Assembly: GCA_023055425.1 (NCBI GenBank)
Contig: JALGPY010000002.1
Coordinates: 46,734,821 to 46,798,820, forward strand
Length of the DNA: 64,000 nucleotides
DNA from: Linanthus parryae
Lineage: Eukaryota; Streptophyta; Magnoliopsida; Ericales; Polemoniaceae
Direction of reading: 5' to 3'
Shown here: piece by piece, positions 23,774-33,968 of the stretch
Position numbering within the stretch: position 1 is the stretch's first letter
Layout of the letters: each line of letters opens with the position of its first letter
Notes under the pieces: model-generated
The model's input: the letters and a program-made list of their open reading frames with translations, nothing else
Database searches by the model: none
Told to the model about the DNA's origin: nothing
Position numbers and translations under genes: made by a program

Positions 23774-24042
23774 ATTGTAGGTGCTCTTGACATTCTGGAA
23801 GCTGGAGATATGCAGTAGGCGTTATTTATGATCCGTACTGATGATGACTCTCGTGGATTATTTTTCTTCGCATTATTGGGGACTAGAGGCCTGTCTGGCT
23901 AGGATAGTTCACATTCCCATATTTGATTTAGAAAACTGATGATAGACAGATGTTAACTTCTGCTGAATCAGATTGGAGAAAGAACTTGTACATGCAAAGA
24001 ATGCTTTTCTCTGTACAAGAGACATCTATTTTGTGTGCAATC

Positions 24043-24060
<18 letters not shown>
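22883..24060. repeat. 3' duplication of the DRD1 locus, unit 1 (contains terminal exon)
   Basis: Homologous to 24185-25690 over most of its length: shared blocks include GAGAATGTGCAGCTG, GTAGAAGCCACTGCTTG, AGGTTTCACTTGAATTACC and TGGAGATATGCAGTAGGCG. The unit carries the acceptor CTGTGCAG|GTAAATTG used for the DRD1 stop codon. Confidence 0.85.

Positions 24061-24075
<15 letters not shown>
24048..24075. repeat. (CT)n microsatellite
   Basis: Dinucleotide run at the junction between the two duplicated 3' units. Confidence 0.95.
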
Positions 24076-24076
<1 letters not shown>

Positions 24077-24184
24077 GGAGTATCTGCCAATAGTATTTGA
24101 GCAGATTAATCCAAAATCTATCTTAAACCATATTTCATAGAGTTTTTGACAAACCTCTGTGAAATTTGTCAAGAGGCTTTCCAA

Positions 24185-25690
24185 AATCAAGCCAAGTCAA
24201 GAAGCTTTCCCAATGTGTGAGGACTGAGGAGAATGTGCAGCTGAAGAGATGATATCATAGGCACTGAGTATTGAAGAATGTAGATGAGGTACGACATTAA
24301 TGTTTAGTTTCCAACAGAAAACTTCGAGCTTTGATTTGGTGGAAGCTTTTGGACCATAGTCAGAATGTGTAAACTGGTTTGGGTAACGCATTTTGGTTGT
24401 GGACTTGCTGCATTTTGCTGTGGGCTAGATGGTACACTGTTTTTACAGAGAGAGCTGCTCCTTTTTTTTGTGTGGGACCATACCTGTTTATCGCAGTAAT
24501 CTGCTAGAGGGATGTAGATAGAGGTGGTTTTAGTTTTTGTTTCTTCGGTGTAGCGGTAGAAGCCACTGCTTGTTGGGTTGGTGGATAAAGTGGTTTGACT
24601 GCGAGATTTATGAAACTGGAGCTGATATTTGGAGGAAATCTATTATATTTTGGTATCTTATAGTTTTGTCTGCTCACAGAATTGTTGAGCTTAGATCTCG
24701 TCAAAAGATAGATGAAGAAATCGGACTGTATTTTGTAGCTAGCTTGCATTACTAAGTCAGACCATCAGTCAGTTCAGGTTTCACTTGAATTACCAAATAC
24801 TTGGTCCCTAACAACTGCAGATATATTCTGTTCCGTTTAGATCCTTGGCTATGTTGACATATAGTTGTTGGTGGAGCTGGAAATTTCTTATTGTTGGTGG
24901 AGCTGGAAATTTCTTATTAGATCCACATAATACTTTTTCCATCCCCAAGAAGCTTAATCTGTGCTCTTAGAGTTTCTGAAGTTTGAATGATTCTGCTTGA
25001 CTCTTTGGCTAGCAACGTTTGGTTAAGATACATTAGGGTTCTAAAACCTAAACCAACTTCAAAACTTCAGAGGTTACTTTATAAAGATGTTCCCATATTT
25101 TGCTGTGTATATATGCCACTCTTGAATTGACTTCCTTCCATAGAAAAGATGATAATGTTTGTTGCAGTTGCTTTAGGAAATAAAAAACGGTTATTTGAAT
25201 ACTGGGAATAAGTAGATGGGTTATGGCATTTAGGAAATTTTGGATGAGTACATCTTCACCACCACTTAGTTTTTTATTTTTATTTATTTTTTATTTTTTC
25301 AATTTCGAATCGGATGCTTTTTAAATTTATAATGTTACAGTAGCTTAGCTTAGTTATGCCTATGATTGTACTGAGCGGGTAAACTGTAGATGCTTTGAGA
25401 TTCTGGAAGCTGGAGATATGCAGTAGGCGATATATATGTGCTGACGACTCTCGTGGATTATTTTTGTGAACATTATTGGGGACTAGAGGCCGTCTGGATG
25501 GGATTAGAATAGTTCATATTCCCATATTTGATGTAGAAACTGATGATAGATAGATGTCAATTTCTCCTAAATCAAAAGGAAGAAAGTAGAGCTTGTTAAT
25601 TATGTACAACAAAATTGCTAAACTCGTATATGTACAATAATGCTTTTCTCTGTACAAGAAACAGTCATCTTGTGTGCAATCATGCTTCAA
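24185..25690. repeat. 3' duplication of the DRD1 locus, unit 2
   Basis: Second copy, longer because of small insertions. The position equivalent to the terminal-exon acceptor reads GAGCGG|GTAAACTG, so the AG is lost and this copy should not act as an acceptor. Small ORFs at 24197-24755 and 25514-25982 are not recognisable proteins. Confidence 0.85.
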
Positions 25691-26431
25691 ATTGATGTCT
25701 GTCTTGTTGTCTTTGTTATTCTTGAGGATGCTACAAGTCGCTCTCAAGGAACTCAGAATAATAAAAGCTTACTTTGTGCTCAATTTAACCAGAAGCTCTA
25801 TTCACTCCTCGGAGGAAGATATTCAGATGCACACATGCATTGTTATAACAATGCTGAACAATTTCTATCTGTTATTCGTTCTTTCCTCATTCATGCACGA
25901 CTTTTTACCATCTTTTTGTGTTTTTTTTAAATGCAAGAATCTCTTAATAAATACTGATAGCTCATCAGAGATCAAACACTAGCACATCAGAATTCAAACA
26001 CTAGCTCATAAGATATAAGAACATGGAAGGGGTACGGTACATATTCTAATAATAGAGTAGGCACTCCTATGTCACACAGAGTTAAGCTTTGAAACAACAG
26101 AGTCAAGATTTGGTGCATCTAAGGAAATTGCCCATTATTCTTATTATTCAGCAAATTTATAGTACTTTGCAACAACAAAATTGCTGTTAGCAACCCAATC
26201 GAAACATATAGTAGGCGTCAATAACCGGAACATCTACAACAAATTAAATGGGTTCCTCTAGTTAGCAACCAAAGCGAAACAACATAGTTCAGATTTGGTG
26301 CATGATGATTAAGGAAAATAACCATTATTAATCTGTTGTTATTATTCTTTGCAACAACAAAAGTAATAAAATGGCGCACTCAAAGAAGGTGCGTAACAAG
26401 CATAAACATCCATAACATATAGCAATACTCT
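25691..26431. other. Spacer and 3' flank of defensin-like copy 1
   Basis: No gene recognised in the left part. From about 26190 the sequence is homologous to 38190-38385 (AATGGGTTCCTCTA, GGTGCATGAT blocks), which marks the left edge of the segmental duplication with the defensin-like genes. Confidence 0.6.
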
Positions 26432-26815
26432 TCAAGTGCAGGTGACACAGACGCAATCGTCTCCGTCGCACCCCGAATGGAGGACGTTGTATCCCTTCAC
26501 TGTGCAGGTGAAGGTACATTCCGTAGGCCCGGTATAACTATGACAAAGATCGGTACACTTTAGCGTCTACGCATCCAGCATCAACTTTTTCTGCAAACAA
26601 ATTTATTTAGGCCATAAACAGAGAGTAATAAGCAATCATTTTGAAAGATAATGGGGAGTAAATATAGAATTGAACAGAGAAACGATGTAGGGAGCGAGCT
26701 CTTCACCGACATAGCCAGCCACAACTACGAGAAATATCAAACATGAAGCAACGAACAACAGCTTGGGGGATGCGTCCCCACCGCTAGTTGCAAATCCATT
26801 GTTCTTCACCGCCAT
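26432..26815 (-). pseudogene. Defensin-like peptide gene, copy 1, frameshifted
   Basis: Two-exon minus-strand structure. Exon 1 is 26815-26707 (MAVKNNGFATSGGDASPKLL then a hydrophobic signal peptide ending VVVAGYV), donor CG|GTGAAG. Exon 2 is 26590-26432, acceptor TTTGCAG|AAAAAG, beginning EKVDAGCVDAKV and ending CDGDDCVCVTCT-stop. Exon lengths 109 and 159 sum to one base over a multiple of three. An extra base shortly after VDAKV shifts the frame and exposes a stop, and the downstream Cys-rich part lies in another frame. The intact paralogue at 42207-42652 lacks the extra base. A TATA box (ATTTATA, 26868-26874) is conserved. It is a pseudogene unless splicing bypasses the shift. Confidence 0.75.
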
Positions 26816-27567
26816 GTTTCTAAATCGATCTGTACTTGTGCAGAAAATAGATGAACCCATCAACGGTATTTATAGGGTCTGCTTCAAAGCTTTAGTGAGT
26901 GTTTGCTTCTGAGAGTATCGTAGCAATTATTTACAACTAGAGCAACTAGCCATAAGTAGAGGAAAGTGATGGGCCAACTACAATAAGAGACAGTAATTGG
27001 TTGCTACCAAGATATATTAAGGCACACATTCTAAACGAGACGATTTTACTACTTTAATGTTTCATTATTCATTCAATGAAGCTGGAATTTAGTTCTTTAT
27101 CACACATGGTAGCATTCGATATGAAATGAAAAATTGTTTTAACAAGTTGGTCTTTAATTAGTCTTTAATTTGAAGGGATATCAGAGAACACTGATCACAA
27201 ATTAGTTGGCTGTGGCATACCTCCTAGTTTGCTTGTCTTTGCAGTTTTAGAGTAGTTTTTGTGGAATTTTCTTTTATGAATGTTCAGGATTGGCCCTGAC
27301 AAAAAGAAAGAAAAGAAAACACATATACTTCAGGAATTTTTCAAATTGTGAAAACTCAAATTTTATGTATAACGATCATTGCTAATTGTGTGTGTCATAT
27401 AGTAATGTAAAGGAAAGTTCTAACTTTTTTTGAGACATCATACAGGAACCCGAGACCTCATGCATGGGCGTTAAATGCTCTACATTTGAGCTTCCACCCA
27501 TTTTCAAGGAAAGTTATAACTAGCTAGCTACTCCGCTATATTAGTAGACATTGGAAAATTTATTTTT

Positions 27568-28586
27568 GGCTAAATTGTACCGGAGGTACCCAAAATTTGC
27601 CAAAACGAGCAAGTAGATACCCAAATTTCAAAATCGAGCACCACATGTCCCAAATTTTAGATTTTCGAGCAAGTAGGTACTCTTCCGTTAACTTCCCGTT
27701 AACATTGGACGGAAAATTATAAAAAGACCTTTTGTACCCCTTATTTTTACCTCCTACTTTTTTTTTAAAATACAAGTTTTACTAAAATTAAAAAAAATCA
27801 AAAAAATAATTTAATATTTTGAAATGTAAGATAATGCAATATATGTCATCAAAATTACATGTTTTTACATCATTTCAAGATGTAAAAATGTTTTCATTAT
27901 CATAGATCCGTCAATCTTAAAGTTTTTAATTTTTTTAATTTTTTTTTAAAAATATCGAAACTTCATAATTTCACATGTATTTTTTTTTAATAAAACAATA
28001 ACATACAAGGATCTTTGTGCATTTTAACAACTTACACAAGAGTTGATAGAAGACATTCTTGAATAGTTTTTTATTGTAGTGATTTGTATTTTTCATGCAA
28101 ATGTAAAAGAGACTATTGTATAAAATGTACAAAGATACTTGTATGTTACTGTTTCTTAGAAAATACATGTGAAATTATGAAATTTGAGATTCTTTCTAAA
28201 CGCTGTTAAAAAAATTAAAGACTTTAAGTTTGACGGATATGTGTTAATAAAAACATATTTCATATCTTGAAATGATGTAAAAATATTTAGTTTTGATAAA
28301 ATATATTGCATTATCTTACATATATCAAATTATTAAATTAAAATTTATTTTTTTAACTCTTTTTTAGATTTTTAGTAAAACTTGCATTTTAAAAAAAGGG
28401 TTGGAGGTGAAAAAAAGAGGTACGAGTCTTTTTATAATTTTCCATTCAATGTTAACGCAAAGTTAAAGGAAGAGTACTTACTTACTCGAAAATCCAAAAT
28501 TTGGGACCTGTGGTGCTCAATTTTGAAATCTGAGTACTCACTTGCTCGTTTTGACAAACTTTGGGTACCTCCGGTGCAATTTAGCC
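27568..28586. mobile_element. Foldback MULE-like element with 9-bp TSD
   Basis: Nearly the whole 1019 bp is one imperfect inverted repeat: arms of about 500 bp meet near 28080. The outer ends are GGCTAAATTGTACCGGAGG and its complement. Perfect 9-bp duplications TTTATTTTT lie at 27559-27567 and 28587-28595, a Mutator-type target size. The two arms give mirror-image ORFs (minus 27560-27775, plus 28382-28636), which are arm sequence rather than genes. No transposase. Confidence 0.9.
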
Positions 28587-28686
28587 TTTATTTTTCGCAC
28601 ACTTTACCTGTACCATATAATGTGTCGCCAATATGAAAGCCAACTGCCTTGCAAATAGAGAAAACGATACGATGACCCGTGATTCA

Positions 28687-28853
28687 CGAGAAATTTTTCA
28701 GTGCTCCATTAGAGCACTAGTCCAATTGAAATGTGCTATTTATACAAACTGTCAGTGGAGCCTACCTCTTCTTAAGTGATTGACACACACTCATTGGATG
28801 CAGTCATGAGGAGCATCAAGTAGTGCTCTAATGGAGCACTAAAAAATTTCTCG
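28687..28853. mobile_element. Small foldback MITE
   Basis: 167 bp with inverted ends CGAGAAATTTTTCAGTGCTC / complement over about 35 bp, flanked by TGATTCA on both sides (28680-28686 and 28854-28860). No coding capacity. Confidence 0.8.
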
Positions 28854-28944
28854 TGATTCACACTCGGTACTACGCATCTGCTTACCACCATTATGCAAAT
28901 ACAGTAGGAATTTTATATTCACTTTTCCATAAGATTTACAATTT

Positions 28945-30649
28945 GGGTAAAAGACACTTACCACCCCTGAGTTTAGGCATAATACCATCCCGCTACCTTG
29001 TGTTTTGAAAAAAGACAGTTTGCACATTTTTTTGGATTGGACAAACGGTTGACTAACAACAGATGGAAAAAATCAATTTTACTCCTGAAATGTTATAAAA
29101 TTATCTACTATATATTTATTCTTCACCTCATTTTTACCATAATTCTCTCTCTCTTCCCCCTCTTTCTCTCTAGTCTCTTGCTGGGAACAATTAGAACACA
29201 GACAGCCGCCTCCCTCCATTGGATTCTCCTTCTCTCCGCCACCACCACCACTGTCCCGATCCGACAGTGATTAGCTACCTGAAGAAGGAGCATATTCTCC
29301 TTCACCCCCTCCATCTCAATCTTCTCCTTCTCTTCTACATCTCCATCTTCTTCTTCTGCTGGGTCCAATGATTGCCGACCTTGGGGGGTTGCTCAATCTG
29401 GGTTCTGGGTGTTGGAGAAGGAGCAACATCGACACAAGGGGAGGGGGAAGGGGTGGTCGAGGATTGACAAGAGTCACGGAGGAGGAAAGCGTGGTCGGAG
29501 TCATGGAGGCGGCAGAGGAAAACGCGCCGGCAGCGCCCCCTGCAACTGTCGGTGAATTGGAAGCGCCGATGGTTGGTTACGCCGAGATCTGCCTCCTCCC
29601 CCTACGATCTCTATCAACGCTGCCATCGGCGTCTTCTTCCCAATGCTGCCACTGGCGATCTTCTCCAACAGCCGACGAGGAGCCATTAGGGTCTGTTGTG
29701 GGTTTGAAGTGGCGGCTAGGGTTTCCTCTCTGCTTCTTTGCCAACGCCCATCCCACCAACATATCGAATCTAGAGGAAGAAGAAGATGGCAATAAAAGAG
29801 GTAACAAATCAACCACTGGGTTTCTTCTGTGTGATTCCCCAATTCCCAAACTGATTCACTTGGTTGGGAAAAAAGTCGAGGTCCTCAAGGATGGATGGCT
29901 GACAGAAGTAGGAAATGTTAGAACTTGCTTTAGATTAATTATGGGTTGTAGATTTGGGAATCACATATGAACATTGACTGAAGGAATAATTTCTTTAAAT
30001 ATTTAGTAAATTTGAGCCAGTATATTGTAGCCAAAAAAAGTTACAGGTTGTTGATTGTTGATGAATTTGGCTGCGGAATTCGAAATACAGAGCCTCTTTC
30101 GTGTTGAATTTGAACTTATGTTACTTTGATTAATTTGTATGTCTTGCGTTTATCTGAAATATGGAGATTTCGAATATGCGAAATTGGTGTGTTCTCTGTG
30201 TTCTTGATGTTCATAATCAGAAACTCCTTCAAACTTTGTATTTGAGTTTTGATGTTTTTATAAATTCTTTTGTGAGATGATCTTGTGATGCGGTTGTTAT
30301 AGTCTTACAGTTTTATTAAAAAATCATTTGTGAACTGTTCTTGTTATTCATTTTGTTGTTGAATTGAACTAAAAATGTGGGTGATGTTACTTGTAGTTTG
30401 TTCAAAGTTTTTGGGTGGTGATGTTCTTAGTGTTCTTGTTGATAAACAAGGGCAAAAAAGTACAGAAAATGCACAGGGGTAATACGGTCTGTAAAAATTC
30501 AATTACCCACTTTTCTAACGGAACATGACAGAAGGGTGCTAGGTGTCCACGAAATATTTCGTTAATTGAGTGCATAGTGTCTTTTTTCAAAACACAAGGT
30601 AACGGAGTGGTATTATGCCTAAACTCAGTGGTGGTCAGTGTTTTTACCC
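28945..30649. mobile_element. MULE-like element with GC-rich interior
   Basis: Inverted ends of about 95 bp begin GGGTAAAAGACACTTACC on the left and share GAGTTTAGGCATAATACCA and CCTTGTGTTTTGAAAAAAGAC with the right end in complement. The target duplication is not clear (TTACAATTT versus CATTATTTC). The interior at 29190-29800 is far more GC-rich than its surroundings and has overlapping ORFs on both strands (plus 29368-29970, 200 codons; minus 29501-29842), suggesting captured host gene sequence that I cannot identify. A Pack-MULE is possible. Confidence 0.7.
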
Positions 30650-31687
30650 CATTATTTCATTTCTGACATCATTTTGTACATACAACAACATATAGTTAGT
30701 ATGAAGTACAAAATTTAGTACCAGTGAAGAGGTGTATGTTCATAGTAAAAAGGCGACCAATAGATGATTTGCCTCGATGCATGTATGATATATACACACA
30801 TCACATTGATAAGCATTGGTTAAAACCATGAGCAACATTTAGTTTCATTTTTGTAATATTACTTTGGTTTCTTTCAACATTCGTTTCCATCGCAGTGTAT
30901 ATTTCAGGTGTTTAAGATGGTGCCTTTTACTTGGTAGATCCTCTGAAATGTTGTTCTTTTGTAGTTCTGGTTTAAATTTATCAACCTTTTGTTTTCACAA
31001 TTGCCTATTATATTTACACATAACTCTTGAGTTGAGCTAAACGTGGTCCAGCACAACGAAGAACCTCTGAGAACCATACATTCAAGGTGGTCCAGTATCT
31101 ATCATGCATGAGATGAGCTCAATCAATCGTAGTACAATAATTGTGGGACTCCTTAGCTATTTCATACACCGGCCACTTTGGTAAACATCGTGCTAACCTT
31201 TTCTCGGTCGGGACCATAACAAATCTATTTGGAGAATTATTTGGTTCCGTGTGACCTTAGCCTAACACAAGGATCAATAGAGTACGAATATGCTAGCTGG
31301 AGGTCAATTTCTAGGTTTCTATACACTTCTTTCGCGACATCACAACCCCTCATAGCTCCATCTCTCGTCTGGTTCATTATGAGCTAAATGATCGATGCAA
31401 AGGACATGTAGGATTTAATTGCAATAGAGTATGGATATCTTTTCCTTAGCTGGTTAATTAGCTCACATCTACATTATGGATGTAAACGATTTAATTTTGT
31501 TCACTTTAGTTTGTTTTCTTACGGTTTCATTCGGTCAGGTATCCCTCTGGTGTCAGTTTCATACGGTTCGATTTTTTTAACTTATTGTTTACATAAAAAT
31601 ATGATACTTCACATAGTGAAGGCATGTTTTCTAATATTTTATTTTAACATGTACCGCAAAGATACATTGTCAATGCTTATGAATGTA
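30650..31687. other. AT-rich intergenic sequence
   Basis: No ORF, repeat pair or RNA gene recognised. Confidence 0.5.
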
Positions 31688-31943
31688 CCACTCCGCCCCA
31701 ACTCTTTGTACCTATCCTGACTTATTGACTCGTATTTTGGTCACGTTGATCGGGTGATTTGGATAGTAAAACAATGTGATTTTTTAATAATTTTTCACCG
31801 TATTACAGAGCAACTTTTACTCTACAACACCATATAAAATTATCAAAAAATTACATCATTTTGCTATCAAAATCACTGAGTCAAAGTGACCCAGTTAATA
31901 GTGGTAAAAGTCAAATTGGGCCTAAAGAGGTGAGACAGAGTGG
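31688..31943. mobile_element. Stowaway-like MITE, copy 1
   Basis: Ends CCACTCCGCCCC... and complement ...CAGAGTGG, flanked by TA. The interior has GTGATTTGGATAGTAAAA and its inverted counterpart. Homologous to 37036-37294 and 41934-42191. The CTCCGTCCCA-type terminus and TA target match Stowaway (Tc1/mariner) MITEs. Confidence 0.8.
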
Positions 31944-32225
31944 TATGACCTAAGTATTACTTTTATGCAATTAAATTAAGAAGTCAAAGGAGACGATATT
32001 AAGACATAACTAGCTTCTACGCCAGAATTGTAATACTGTGAAGCCGGGAACGTGCCTGAACATATATTTAGTAAATACATTTGATATAGGTATATATGTA
32101 AACGGTATGACCTTAGCATTACTTTGTTTGTTCTAAGAAGATTTTCATGCTTGAGTTTTACGTATTTTATATACGATTTCACTGGGGATAGGTAAAAAAA
32201 ATGTTAGTTAAGATAAATATCAAAC

Positions 32226-32429
32226 TGTTGTGAATTGAGAAGACGAGAGAGACATAAAATAAAGAGAGACAATAGTGTAGGAAGAATATTATTGAGAGGT
32301 ATACTATTCTCCAACCCTAAGCCTCCTTATATAGGCATTAGGGTGGGCTAATGGACCAATAACAGAATACAAATGGGCCTATAACATGTGGTGGATATTC
32401 ACCAATAACCCAGCCCATATTTCATAACA
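32226..32429 (-). repeat. 3' LTR of non-coding element 1
   Basis: Left LTR, preceded on the element strand by the polypurine tract at 32430-32440. Contains CCTTATATAGGC, a TATA-like promoter core. Confidence 0.9.
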
Positions 32430-33030
32430 CTCTCTCTTGAACATTCACCACTACGATGCCTCGTTAAAACCTTGTCATGAAAAAACCCAGTGGAAAAAAA
32501 TCAGTGACTAAGGAAAAAGAGTACATCGGTGAATTCTATTTGCTCAACATTTGTGATGACATTCTTCTGGAACGTTCGCAAGCCTCGTTAAAACCTTGCT
32601 AGGAAAAACCCTGTGGGACAAAAGCCGTAGCGAAGGAAAAAGAGTGTCGCGCTTTTAGCATTTCATTAGATCTCCCCCTCATTGGAATATCCTTGTACCT
32701 GACAAACAAAGTCCATTGCAAAAACAACAATCTAAAAGAAATAATTAACAATCATAATTGATAAAATGCATATGAAACTACTCGCGAGTGTACACTTTTG
32801 ATTTGCTTCAACCAAATAATATTTTTTATGGGAACCAAATTCCATGGAATTTCACAAATTTGTGATTCATACGATCGTATTGTAACTAGTTACTTTTCAA
32901 CCAATCTTTTGTTGCTTTTGTTGTTTCTTAGTCCCCGAGACTAATACAACATTGTCATCATTCTCACCACGAGATGATTGTATTAATGAGAAGTTATCAT
33001 GACATGTATATCATGTTTCTCATTTTATAT

Positions 33031-33175
33031 GTCCCACGCTTAAAAGCGGACATAAACCTCGAGACAAATCCCACGCATACCAGCGGATAAGTAGTCTCAA
33101 CATAGATCCCACGCTTAACAGCAGATATACGATATCTACATAAATTCCACGCTTAAAAGAGGATATGTAGTTTAT
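33031..33175. repeat. CGCTTAAnAGCG palindromic repeat block, element 1
   Basis: Four to five spaced units of the form TCCCACGCTTAACAGCGGAT. Each contains a CGCT/AGCG stem around a short loop. The same block is at 39190-39345 in element 2. Confidence 0.75.
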
Positions 33176-33968
33176 ACATAGATTTTTTATTTATGCTTGG
33201 GGTTGATAGTAATTTGCGTACTATTCATTTTTGCTCTACATATTCAATTTATTTACCCCATCAATCTTCTATGCATTTGTTGACTTTCTTTTGGCCAATT
33301 ACAATGTAGTCAACATTCTTCTCATAAAATAATCATATGATTTATATAGCGCTTCCTCAATTGTATCATCATTATTAATAGGATCACACTATTGTGTTAA
33401 GGTACCTTTAGCTACTTCCAGAGCTATGAGCCTCTCCCACGACTATTCAATTACCAACGTTGGTTTTGATCCATTATGATGATGTTATGAACCCCCGAGA
33501 TTTTTCCAGAATCTTGTGTTCTTAATTTGTAGAGTTTTGATATACCCATATCCCAACATAATTTTGGATGCTTTTCTTTTCATTCTTCTTCTGGAGGATC
33601 AAAATATTTACACAAGCATACATTTTATGCTTAATGTGTACACCCCTAAAATATCCATTTTTGTTGGGATTTTGCATTAGTACATTCCCGTAGAGACAAT
33701 GATATTTTGGCTCACGTCATGCAATAGGACCCATTCTCCCCCTCATGACATGGGCAGTATGATCATAACCATAATGATATTTTGTTGATGCTTCAGGCAT
33801 CAATTTGTCTCATATGTACTTTTTGTAAACCAATCCTCAAATTAAAATAAAAACACTGACAATAAGCAATCTCTTGGACGTCGTAGTTCTCTAATCAAAG
33901 TTTCTTCCTAGAAACCCAAAAAGAGACGTAAATGTCAACACTTTTATTCAAAGATGAGTGGTGTTTAT

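Noticed and set aside
27560..28636. Two similar small proteins encoded in opposite directions
   Set aside because: They are the two arms of the foldback element read outward from the palindrome, not a gene pair.
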